A stretch of 11,049 bases of DNA, taken from positions 1-11,049 of the forward strand of contig JAPUFZ010000380.1 of NCBI GenBank assembly GCA_027293245.1. Direction: 5' to 3'. This DNA is from Gammaproteobacteria bacterium. Lineage in GTDB: Bacteria > Pseudomonadota > Gammaproteobacteria > GCA-001735895. Numbering within the stretch: position 1 is the stretch's first letter; every line of letters starts with the position of its first letter. The notes beneath the pieces were generated by a model that saw only the letters and a program-made list of their open reading frames with translations, did no database searches and was not told the DNA's origin. Positions 1-5,931 of this stretch are shown here, piece after piece. The position numbers were made by a program, and so were the translations under genes.

Positions 1-356
1 AGGCGTCTCAGGATACCGCGCAGCGGAGAAAAATAAAAAACCAGGCCGCTGATGACACCCAGGCTATTGGCGAGTGCATCGGCCATATCCCTCATACGAT
101 AGCCGGTTAACCCCTGTAACCATTCCAGTAGCAGGCCGTAACTAATCAACCCGAACAAAATTAGCCAGAGTGACTTTCGCGCCTCGATAATCAGGCTGAA
201 ACCGGCAGATAAGATTGCATAAGTGAGAAAATGCGTGAGTTTGTCACCCTCCCCAAGATCAGGACCTGGTATCAGGGAGAACACCCCCACCACCAGTGCT
301 AGTGCAAAAGCCAGGCTGAACCAGAGCCTGGGCAACTGTAATTCGGATTGGGTCAC
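1..356 (-). CDS. VanZ-family membrane protein (C-terminus cut by window edge)
   Basis: My own reading of the minus strand gives an open frame from a GTG at 356 to the left edge (118 complete codons, no stop). The product is strongly hydrophobic, with membrane segments near residues 11-30, 43-58, 62-80 and 94-110. It shows the VanZ-like pattern: DKLTHFLTYA (residues 38-47), then E78-x2-Q81, R87/R89, D93, N97 and G100 in the last loop and helix. VanZ proteins are small integral membrane proteins first known from low-level teicoplanin resistance; the proteobacterial members have no settled function. An in-frame TAG lies just upstream at 374-372, so GTG 356 is the first reasonable start. The gene follows uppP by 32 bases on the same strand, which suggests cotranscription and an envelope role. 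A five-codon mini-ORF precedes it (separate entry). The family call is good; the function is unknown. Confidence 0.78.
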   Translation of the reverse strand, partial: MTQSELQLPRLWFSLAFALALVVGVFSLIPGPDLGEGDKLTHFLTYAILSAGFSLIIEARKSLWLILFGLISYGLLLEWLQGLTGYRMRDMADALANSLGVISGLVFYFSPLRGILRR

Positions 357-370
357 AGGGGCTGTTGCAT
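353..370 (-). other. Possible five-codon leader ORF overlapping the VanZ start
   Basis: On the minus strand an ATG at 370-368 opens a frame reading Met-Gln-Gln-Pro-Leu-stop. Its TGA (355-353) overlaps the GTG start of the VanZ-like gene (356-354) in a GTGA arrangement. A GGA lies seven bases before this ATG, a better ribosome-binding context than the GTG itself has. It could be a coupling mini-ORF, or the remnant of the true start if a frameshift or sequence error occurred here. Chance is also possible with so few codons. Confidence 0.25.
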
Positions 371-388
371 GCTAAATTCCGACGCTCG

Positions 389-1186
389 CTAAATCAGAAA
401 GGCTATCAGGACGAAACCGAGTAGCAAACGGTAGATGACGAACGGCAGCATACCAATTTTTTCGATCAGTCCGAGAAACAAATGGATACAGATTCCCGCG
501 CTCACGGCCGACAGTACCAGCGCCAGCATCAAAGCCAGCCAATCTATGGCCGGCGAGGCCTGTAACAGTTCCAGGGTCTGTAATGTACCACTGGCAAAAA
601 TAATCGGTATTGACAGCAGGAAAGAAAACCTGGCCGCGGCCTGGCGGCTTAAACCCAGTAGTAATCCGGCGGTCATGGTAATGCCTGAACGTGAAGTACC
701 GGGAATCAGTGCCAACGCCTGAAAACATCCAATCATCAATACATCGTGCCAGTTAAGTTGAAACTCACTTCGCTGTTTCGATTTCTTTAAATCGGCAATC
801 CCTAGCAGTAGTGCAAAAACGATAGTCGCTATCGCTATCACCCAGGCAGTGCGCAACTCCGTTTCGACTATATGCTTGAACAGGTAACCCGCCACCACCG
901 TGGGTATAGTGCCCAGTATCACCCACCAGGCGAGTCGGCTGTTTTCACTCGACGCAGCACCTGTAACATTTCTGCTCCAGGCTATAGTCATCGCCACTAC
1001 CTCGGTGCGGAAATAAACCAGTACCGCGATCAATGAGCCGAGATGTACCGCGACATCGAATACCAGCCCCTGATCCGGCCATTGCAGAATCAGTGGCACC
1101 AGTATCAAATGCGCCGAGCTCGAAATCGGCAAAAACTCGGTGAGCCCCTGCACGATCGCCAGAAATACAATTTGCGTGTTATCCAT
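389..1186 (-). CDS. uppP: Undecaprenyl-diphosphatase UppP/BacA
   Basis: This integral membrane enzyme removes a phosphate from undecaprenyl diphosphate to regenerate the lipid carrier used for peptidoglycan and surface polysaccharides. The 265-residue product is typical in length. Both family signatures are present: QGLTEFLPISSSAH at residues 13-26, with Glu17 as the conserved acid, Ser22-24 and His26, and PGTSRSGIT at 162-170 containing the active-site Arg166. The first position of the (E/Q)xxxE motif is Gln13, where E. coli has Glu; Gln is a known variant. About seven or eight hydrophobic segments run through the protein. The ATG lies six bases after the methyltransferase stop with no visible Shine-Dalgarno sequence, so translation is probably coupled to the upstream gene. 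Loss of this type of enzyme usually raises bacitracin sensitivity. Identification is very secure. Confidence 0.96.
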   Translation of the reverse strand: MDNTQIVFLAIVQGLTEFLPISSSAHLILVPLILQWPDQGLVFDVAVHLGSLIAVLVYFRTEVVAMTIAWSRNVTGAASSENSRLAWWVILGTIPTVVAGYLFKHIVETELRTAWVIAIATIVFALLLGIADLKKSKQRSEFQLNWHDVLMIGCFQALALIPGTSRSGITMTAGLLLGLSRQAAARFSFLLSIPIIFASGTLQTLELLQASPAIDWLALMLALVLSAVSAGICIHLFLGLIEKIGMLPFVIYRLLLGFVLIAFLI

Positions 1187-1192
1187 GGTGGG

Positions 1193-2365
1193 TTAGCGGT
1201 CGGTATTTAAAGCAGGAATGTCAATATTCAGATTTTTTTGCAGGCCAATCACTTTAAATCGCTCCCCCATCTCGCTCGGCAAGGTCAAGGTCTTTATCTG
1301 TTGGGCCAGATCGAGTTGCGCCCTAGTGTGCTTATTCGGGTCTGCGCAATCCGCCTCATCAAGCAAGCCGTTGCCAAGCAAAAACTGCGCCTGGGTCGAT
1401 AGTCCGCAAATTTCAAAATTACAGCGGCTAGCTGCGTCTGCGAAGGCATCAAAATCGACCGATGCAGTCACATCCTGCAACCCGGGATATACCAACGGGT
1501 CAGAATGAACTCGATGATGGTAGTGACAAATCAGTGTTCCATGGCTGCGCTCGGGATGATAATACTCTGCCTGCTGGTAACCATAGTCGATCATCAATAC
1601 TACCGCGCTATTGCAACAGGCCTGCAATGCATCAAGCCAGGGCCCGTAATTCAGGTTTACTTCGCTGGTATAGCCATTGGGTAAAATTAGCTGTGCGGAC
1701 TCAATGCGTTGAATAGCAGAGATTGCATCGCTGTTATCGGCATAGTGAGACCAGCAAAAGCGCTTACCATCGAAGCCAACGCCCAGTTCGAGCCATTGCT
1801 GGTCCTTTGACACGATATGCACGGGCATCGCATCGAGTACCTCGTTACCGATTACCATTCCATCGAAGTCCATCGGCAATTCGTCAAGCCAGGTCACCCG
1901 GCTAAATAACTCAAGCGGCAGACTTGCGCGTAGGTACTGCTGCTGTCGCGAACGCAGGTCAGCACTGAGTTCGAGGATAAAATATGCGCAGGGTTCAACC
2001 AGGCCTGGCAATAGCTGTTGACACAATCGGCCACTGCCGGCGCCAAATTCAAGCACCTGGCGAACACAGCCCTGCTCGAAAATCGACTCGCATTGCCGTG
2101 CCAGGGTGCGTCCAAACAATTTTGAAATCTCTGGCGCCGTAACAAAATCCCCCGCGCCGCCGAATTTTGTCTGGCCCGCACTGTAATAGCCAAGACCCGG
2201 CTGGTAGAGCAGGTAATCCATGAAATCCCGGAATGAAATAACGCCGCCATGCTGCTCGATCTCAGCGACGATGAAATCGATCAGGAGTTTACTATGGGCA
2301 ACCTCGTCCTCACTCGGCGCCGGTAAACACGCTAGCGTCTGCTCCTCAGAATGATATGATGACAC
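1193..2365 (-). CDS. MidA/NDUFAF7-family SAM-dependent methyltransferase
   Basis: The protein belongs to the COG1565/DUF185 family, whose mitochondrial member NDUFAF7 dimethylates an arginine of the complex I subunit NDUFS2; the substrate of bacterial members is not established. From the GTG at 2365 it has 390 residues, normal for the family. Visible motifs are YQPGLGYYS (54-62), GDFVTAPEIS (72-81), the SAM-binding loop LEFGAGSGRL (105-114) and NEVLDAMPV (174-182), all family hallmarks. The frame is open further upstream to an ATG at 2461, but that start would run 71 bases into the divergent pteridine reductase gene, and the extra residues do not resemble the family. GTG 2365 has only a purine run (AAAAAAAGA) as a possible ribosome site; GTG 2383 is an alternative. 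It is the first gene of a likely operon with uppP and the VanZ-like gene. Confidence 0.88.
   Translation of the reverse strand: MSSYHSEEQTLACLPAPSEDEVAHSKLLIDFIVAEIEQHGGVISFRDFMDYLLYQPGLGYYSAGQTKFGGAGDFVTAPEISKLFGRTLARQCESIFEQGCVRQVLEFGAGSGRLCQQLLPGLVEPCAYFILELSADLRSRQQQYLRASLPLELFSRVTWLDELPMDFDGMVIGNEVLDAMPVHIVSKDQQWLELGVGFDGKRFCWSHYADNSDAISAIQRIESAQLILPNGYTSEVNLNYGPWLDALQACCNSAVVLMIDYGYQQAEYYHPERSHGTLICHYHHRVHSDPLVYPGLQDVTASVDFDAFADAASRCNFEICGLSTQAQFLLGNGLLDEADCADPNKHTRAQLDLAQQIKTLTLPSEMGERFKVIGLQKNLNIDIPALNTDR
2352..2360 (+). promoter_or_regulatory. Candidate extended -10 promoter for folM-hisC
   Basis: TGATATGAT contains a TATGAT hexamer (5 of 6 to TATAAT) preceded by the TGn of an extended -10 element. 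No good -35 hexamer lies 16-18 bases upstream, which extended -10 promoters tolerate. Initiation would fall near 2367, leaving a leader of about 24 bases before the ATG at 2391. The element lies inside the first codons of the divergent methyltransferase gene. Confidence 0.4.
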
Positions 2366-2390
2366 TCTTTTTTTGTTACCCACTATTGCT

Positions 2391-3134
2391 ATGTTGCTAG
2401 CTGGAAAAACCGCTCTGGTCACTGGTGCCGCCAACCGAATAGGCGCGCAAATCGCTCGCACTCTACATCAAAACGGCGCAAATCTCATCATCCATTACCG
2501 TGAATCGCTCGCTAATGCAGAAGCGCTCGCACGGCAATTGAATGCCCAGCGCTCCAACTCTGCCTGCTGCTTACAGACCGAACTATCAAATATCGACGCT
2601 ATTGAAACCCTATCACAGCAAGCTGCGCAGGCATTCGGTAACCTCGATATCCTGATAAATAATGCCTCGAGTTTTTACCCCACCCCACTCGGTGCGATGA
2701 CTGAGCAAGACTGGGATAATTTGATCGGCAGTAATTTTAAGGCGCCGCTGTTTTTATCCCAGGCCTGCTATCCTTATTTGCTCGCTACTAACGGGGCGAT
2801 CATCAACATGCTCGATATCTATGCTTCATTGCCGTTAAAAAACCATAGCCTGTATTGCTGTGCCAAGGCCGCGAATGCGATGCTGGTAAAATCCATGGCC
2901 CTGGAAATGGCGCCGAAGGTGCGAGTCAATGGCATTGCGCCAGGCGCTATACTCTGGCCAGAAAACAGCGACGCCTCGCAGACGCAGCAGCAAAAAGCAA
3001 TATTGGCGAAGATCCCGTTACAAAAATGTGGCAGCCCGGATTCGATCGTCCAGACGGTCATGTTTTTATTGACTAATGAATATATTACCGGTGAAGTGAT
3101 TCGGATCGACGGCGGCCGACTCCTAAGTAACTGA
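2391..3134 (+). CDS. folM: Pteridine reductase, FolM/PTR1-type short-chain dehydrogenase
   Basis: This is a cytosolic NADPH-dependent SDR enzyme that probably reduces dihydropterins (dihydromonapterin, dihydrobiopterin or dihydrofolate). With the ATG at 2391 it has 247 residues. The nucleotide loop is TGAANRIG (residues 11-18): the TGxxxRxG form typical of pteridine reductases, where classical SDRs have TGxxxGxG. NNAS follows at 90-93. The catalytic set is Asp142, Tyr155 and Lys159, with the same spacing as Asp181-Tyr194-Lys198 of Leishmania PTR1; Asp replaces the usual SDR serine. A cofactor-site segment RVNGIAPGAILWPE follows at 178-191. A TTG at 2373 is an alternative start, but the SDR fold begins right after 2391. 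No clear Shine-Dalgarno sequence is present. hisC follows after 11 bases, and folB/folK lie nearby on the other strand, which supports a pterin role. FolM orthology rather than another PTR1-like enzyme is inferred. Confidence 0.88.
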   Translation: MLLAGKTALVTGAANRIGAQIARTLHQNGANLIIHYRESLANAEALARQLNAQRSNSACCLQTELSNIDAIETLSQQAAQAFGNLDILINNASSFYPTPLGAMTEQDWDNLIGSNFKAPLFLSQACYPYLLATNGAIINMLDIYASLPLKNHSLYCCAKAANAMLVKSMALEMAPKVRVNGIAPGAILWPENSDASQTQQQKAILAKIPLQKCGSPDSIVQTVMFLLTNEYITGEVIRIDGGRLLSN

Positions 3135-3145
3135 GATAGCGGAGC

Positions 3146-4198
3146 ATGAGTAAATACTGGAGCGATATCGTACGTCAGCTAAACCCCTACGTGCCGGGTG
3201 AACAGCCGCAGGATCAAAAATATATCAAACTCAATACCAACGAGAATCCCTACCCACCCTCGCCGGCAGTGGCTAGCGCGATTCAGAGCTACCCGGTCGA
3301 AAGTCTCAGGCGTTATCCAGACCCCGAATCCAGCGAGCTGAGGCAGGCGCTGGCTAATTACACCGGCCTCGAGGCCGAACAGATATTTGTCGGCAATGGT
3401 TCCGATGAAGTTCTGGCACATAGTTTCAAGGCTTTTTTTCAGGGCCGGGATGCCATCCTGTTGGCCGATATCGGTTATAGCTTTTATCCAGTGTATTGTT
3501 CGTTGTACCAGGTTAGCTATGCGCCTGTGCCGCTGGACTCGAGATATCGTATCGACGTTGCTGACTACCGAGGCGCCAACGGGGGCATAATCATCGCTAA
3601 TCCAAACGCGCCTACCGGCATCGCCCTGACGCTTGCCGCGATCAAAGATTTACTCGACCACTCGGAATCGCTGGTTATCATCGACGAGGCATACATCGAT
3701 TTTGGCGCAGAATCTGCGACCGGCTTAATAGCGCAATATCCCAATTTGCTGGTAATACAGACCTTCTCCAAATCGCGTAGCCTGGCCGGCATACGCCTCG
3801 GTTACGCGCTGGGCCAACCGGCATTGATCGAGGCCCTGAATCGGGTCAAAAATTCCTTCAATTCTTATCCGCTCGATCGATTGGCAAGTGCCACAGCCAT
3901 CGCATCACTGCAAGACGACGAATATTTCCAGCTATGCCGTAAACGGATTATCGATACCCGCAATCGCTTAAATAAAAACTTGCTAGATTTAGATTTTGAA
4001 GTGTTGCCTTCCAGCAGCAACTTCCTGTTCGCTCGACACGCTTTACGCGGTGGGGCCGATTTATACGCCGGCCTTAAAAAAGCGGGTATTCTGGTGCGTC
4101 ATTTCAAGGCTTCGCGGATCGAAAATTTTTTACGTATTTCGATAGGCACCGACGACGAATGTGCGGCCCTGGTCAAGGCTTTGAATGCCCTGCTTTGA
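3146..4198 (+). CDS. hisC: Histidinol-phosphate aminotransferase (class I/II PLP enzyme)
   Basis: HisC converts imidazole-acetol phosphate and glutamate to histidinol phosphate and 2-oxoglutarate in histidine synthesis; paralogs often act on aromatic amino acids. The product has 350 residues, normal for the family. It shows NTNENPYPPSP (30-40), GNGSDE (83-88) for PLP phosphate contact, NPNAPTG (152-158), DEAYIDF (180-186), the Schiff-base lysine in TFSKSRSLAG (Lys209) and the carboxylate-contacting region around Arg216. The gene follows folM by 11 bases; GGAG sits one base before the ATG, unusually close, so the purine-rich GAGATAGCGGAG may serve as a whole. No other his genes are in the window, so this may be a second HisC with broader or aromatic specificity. 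The sequence alone does not settle that. Confidence 0.92.
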   Translation: MSKYWSDIVRQLNPYVPGEQPQDQKYIKLNTNENPYPPSPAVASAIQSYPVESLRRYPDPESSELRQALANYTGLEAEQIFVGNGSDEVLAHSFKAFFQGRDAILLADIGYSFYPVYCSLYQVSYAPVPLDSRYRIDVADYRGANGGIIIANPNAPTGIALTLAAIKDLLDHSESLVIIDEAYIDFGAESATGLIAQYPNLLVIQTFSKSRSLAGIRLGYALGQPALIEALNRVKNSFNSYPLDRLASATAIASLQDDEYFQLCRKRIIDTRNRLNKNLLDLDFEVLPSSSNFLFARHALRGGADLYAGLKKAGILVRHFKASRIENFLRISIGTDDECAALVKALNALL

Positions 4199-4329
4199 CG
4201 GCAGAGCGTATAAGGATGGGCGCAACCCATCATCCAGACCTTGCTACCATCATGCTTTTCCAGGGCTTAGTTTTGATGGTTTGAACTCATCTTACAGGGT
4301 TAATTTGTATTTATTTTAGGAAATCCCGA
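4199..4329. other. Convergent intergenic region with two inverted repeats
   Basis: These 131 bases separate the ends of hisC and folK. A perfect hairpin GATGGG-CGCAA-CCCATC lies at 4215-4231. A second inverted repeat, ACCATCA (4246-4252) and TGATGGT (4274-4280), has a 21-base loop. Neither is followed by a convincing U-run on either strand, so intrinsic termination is possible but unproven. The stretch 4299-4319 is AT-rich. No small gene is evident. Confidence 0.4.
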
Positions 4330-4824
4330 TTAAGCCAGCGGTAAGTCATAAACATCTGTGCGAACTGCATCTGGTTCCATTGCCCGCCATAACTCGCGAT
4401 AACTTTTTTTCACAACCGGATGCAGCATATCCGGCGCCAGGTCTTGCAAAGGTCTGAGCACGAAGGCATTTACCAGTATTTCGCGACGTGGAATCTGAAT
4501 CCCTGGTTCATCCAGTTCAAGCGCGTTGTAGGTCAAAATATCCAGGTCTATCGATCGATGTGAATATCGCGGTGAGGATCTATCTCGACCCAGCCTGTCT
4601 TCTATTTCACGTAATTCAAAAACCACCTCATGGACATCACTATCTGTTTCAAACCCGGCTACCAGGTTTAAAAAGTCATCCCCATCAAAGCCTACGGCCA
4701 CTGAATCATACACCCGTGATAGTATCAGCCTGCCGAAAACCTGCCGCATATCACCAAGCGCGAGCAAAATATTCATTTCACGGTCGACATTGCTGCCAAG
4801 ACTGACATATACCGTTGCACTCAC
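4330..4824 (-). CDS. folK: 2-amino-4-hydroxy-6-hydroxymethyldihydropteridine diphosphokinase (HPPK)
   Basis: HPPK transfers diphosphate from ATP to 6-hydroxymethyl-dihydropterin, the step before dihydropteroate synthase in folate synthesis. The 164-residue protein has the N-terminal YVSLGSN (6-12), the ATP/metal segment LGRDRSSPRYSHRSIDLDIL (78-97) with Asp93 and Asp95 matching the metal-binding DxD, and FVLRPLQDLAP (121-131). The E. coli positions His115 and Arg121, in a PHxxxxxR segment, appear here as PRREILVNAF (112-121), with Arg and Asn instead. From memory this PRxEIL variant recurs in FolK proteins encoded beside folB, so it is probably a subfamily trait and not decay. The start is GTG at 4824, overlapping the folB TGA by four bases (GTGA), which implies translational coupling. 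Identification is secure; whether it is the main HPPK of the cell is unknown. Confidence 0.93.
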   Translation of the reverse strand: MSATVYVSLGSNVDREMNILLALGDMRQVFGRLILSRVYDSVAVGFDGDDFLNLVAGFETDSDVHEVVFELREIEDRLGRDRSSPRYSHRSIDLDILTYNALELDEPGIQIPRREILVNAFVLRPLQDLAPDMLHPVVKKSYRELWRAMEPDAVRTDVYDLPLA

Positions 4825-5180
4825 GCAGGTTTCTGCCCGCGTTCGATCATTACGCCCACCGATCGGGAGCCCCGCACGGCCCCGGGTTTGTTAAGGGTCA
4901 GCCGCACCCACGGCACACCGAACTCCTGGCGAATAATTTCACAAATTTTCTCCGCCAGAGCCTCGACCAGTTCATATTCACTCGCTTCAACAAAAGCGAT
5001 CAGCTTTTTTGCGACTTGCTTATAGCTCAAGGTATCGTCAATATTGTCACTTCTGGCGGCCTTTTGAATATCGGTTGCCATATCGATATCGAGGCTGATA
5101 ATTTGCTTTACCTTTCGCTCCCAGTCATAGATTCCAATGACGGTTTCGATCTGCAAATCACGAATAAAAACTATATCCAT
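4821..5180 (-). CDS. folB: Dihydroneopterin aldolase
   Basis: FolB cleaves 7,8-dihydroneopterin to 6-hydroxymethyl-dihydropterin and glycolaldehyde, and family members also epimerise the substrate at C2'. The product is then used by FolK, encoded immediately downstream. With the ATG at 5180 the protein has 119 residues, a typical length. It starts MDIVFIRDLQIETVIGIYDW and shows Glu21 (YDWERK), Tyr53 (LSYKQ) and Lys98 in LNKPGAVRGS; these match the conserved active-site Glu, Tyr and Lys of the family. An upstream in-frame start at 5258 would add 26 residues unlike the family, so 5180 is preferred. AGG lies 10 bases before this ATG as a weak ribosome site. The gene overlaps folK by four bases. 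Confidence 0.95.
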   Translation of the reverse strand: MDIVFIRDLQIETVIGIYDWERKVKQIISLDIDMATDIQKAARSDNIDDTLSYKQVAKKLIAFVEASEYELVEALAEKICEIIRQEFGVPWVRLTLNKPGAVRGSRSVGVMIERGQKPA

Positions 5181-5287
5181 TAAGGCTTTACCTGAGGTTA
5201 AAATACGATGCTGCATCTTAGCCCGCAAGGGGCTGAAATGGAATCTACATATAGTCACGAATCACCTGCAAACAGGCCTGGATACGC

Positions 5288-5316
5288 TTGAATACTGCTA
5301 TGGGTTCTGGTAGAGT
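5288..5316 (+). promoter_or_regulatory. Candidate sigma-70 promoter for rpmB-rpmG
   Basis: TTGAAT (5288-5293) and TAGAGT (5311-5316) are separated by exactly 17 bases. Each matches its consensus at 4 of 6 positions, and TGG before the -10 gives an extended -10 element. The following bases TTCGCGCCC form a GC-rich discriminator of the kind seen at growth-rate and ppGpp-controlled ribosomal promoters. Initiation would be near 5323, about 36 bases before rpmB. Confidence 0.5.
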
Positions 5317-5359
5317 TCGCGCCCTCGAAAGCAATCTCGCTTCAATCACGGAGTTAACC

Positions 5360-5596
5360 ATGTCCCGGGTATGTCAAGTCACAGGTAAAAAACCGGTAGC
5401 CGGAAACAACGTATCGCACGCCAACAATAGGACGCGTCGGCGTTTTTTACCAAACCTGCACAACCACAAATTCTGGGTAGAATCAGAAAACCGCTGGGTC
5501 AAACTGCGTGTATCCACCAAGGGAATGCGCATCATAGACAAGAATGGTATCGATACAGTCATCGCTGACATGCGCAAGCGCGGCGAAAAGTGTTAG
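5360..5596 (+). CDS. rpmB: 50S ribosomal protein bL28
   Basis: Ribosomal protein L28 is a structural component of the large ribosomal subunit. The product has 78 residues, the same length as E. coli L28, and begins [20 protein letters not shown], a nearly invariant N-terminus. The basic [13 protein letters not shown] segment (22-34) binds rRNA. The bacterial ending DMRKRGEKC is also present. GGAG at 5350-5353 lies six bases before the ATG, a good ribosome site that fixes this start over upstream in-frame starts. rpmG follows ten bases after the stop, and both share the candidate promoter at 5288-5316 and the terminator at 5784-5810. Identification is certain. Confidence 0.98.
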   Translation: MSRVCQVTGKKPVAGNNVSHANNRTRRRFLPNLHNHKFWVESENRWVKLRVSTKGMRIIDKNGIDTVIADMRKRGEKC

Positions 5597-5606
5597 GAGA
5601 AATGTT

Positions 5607-5762
5607 ATGAGAGATTTAATCAAACTAGTTTCCAGCGCCGGTACAGGCCACTACTACACTACCGATAAGAACAAAAAGAATACGCCTGACAAACTGGTAT
5701 TCAGAAAGTATGATCCCGTCATACGCAAGCACGTAGAATACAAGGAAGCCAAAATCAAGTAA
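5607..5762 (+). CDS. rpmG: 50S ribosomal protein bL33
   Basis: Ribosomal protein L33 belongs to the large subunit near the E site. The 51-residue product reads [20 protein letters not shown] and ends [11 protein letters not shown], matching gammaproteobacterial L33. It lacks the four cysteines of the zinc-ribbon paralog, so it is the zinc-independent form. AGGAGA at 5595-5600 lies six bases before the ATG at 5607, a strong ribosome site. An ATG at 5602 hits a stop after two codons, and a longer in-frame reading would overlap rpmB. The gene lies directly behind rpmB and is followed by an intrinsic terminator. Confidence 0.98.
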   Translation: MRDLIKLVSSAGTGHYYTTDKNKKNTPDKLVFRKYDPVIRKHVEYKEAKIK

Positions 5763-5783
5763 CTAAAGCTTACTTAGAAAATT

Positions 5784-5810
5784 AAAAAACCCGGCTTCAT
5801 CCGGTTTTTT
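5784..5810 (+). terminator. Rho-independent terminator after rpmBG
   Basis: AAAAAACCCGG, loop CTTCAT, then CCGGTTTTTT: a CCGG/CCGG core with one bulged C and an A-tract facing the T-run. The hairpin ends in six T residues, 22 bases after the rpmG stop. The A-tract on the left could also serve a transcript from the other strand, but no minus-strand gene ends here. Confidence 0.88.
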
Positions 5811-5878
5811 ATGTCCGATGGTAAAACCCCTTAATCCAGAAGACACTAAAGTTAAATAATTTGGAGTCACCCGGCTTT

Positions 5879-5903
5879 TATATCACAGATATATCAGTAT
5901 CAT
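5879..5903 (+). promoter_or_regulatory. Operator-like repeats and possible -10 before the ABC operon
   Basis: A perfect short inverted repeat TATATC-ACA-GATATA (5879-5893) is followed by GTATCAT. ATATCA occurs at 5880-5885 and 5891-5896, 11 bases apart, then GTATCA at 5897-5902. TATCAT (5898-5903) matches the -10 consensus at 5 of 6, but no good -35 lies at the right distance. The site is 29 bases before the ATPase start. AT-rich sequence gives such repeats easily, so this is only a candidate. Confidence 0.3.
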
Positions 5904-5931
5904 GAAGCGGCCTTAATGACATGATTCAATT

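Noticed and set aside
372..728. 118-residue minus-strand frame overlapping the end of uppP
   Set aside because: It lies in another frame of a secure uppP gene and has the arginine- and histidine-rich composition of a shadow frame.
2366..2461. N-terminal extension of the methyltransferase to the ATG at 2461
   Set aside because: It would overlap the start of the divergent pteridine reductase by 71 bases, and its residues do not resemble the family.
4215..4280. Intrinsic terminators for hisC or folK in the convergent gap
   Set aside because: The hairpins exist but neither is followed by a T-run in either direction, so they are described only as inverted repeats.
5220..5234. AGCCC-GCAAG-GGGCT hairpin in the folB leader
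   Set aside because: A five-base stem without a U-run or conserved riboswitch features is too small to call an RNA element.
5181..5258. 26-residue N-terminal extension of FolB from the ATG at 5258
   Set aside because: FolB proteins begin at the MDIVFIRDL-like segment, and the resulting 119 residues match the family length.
5242..5271. Minus-strand TTGCAG (5271-5266) and TAGATT (5247-5242), 18 bases apart, as a folB promoter
   Set aside because: Both hexamers are weak (3-4 of 6); reported only as a possible site.
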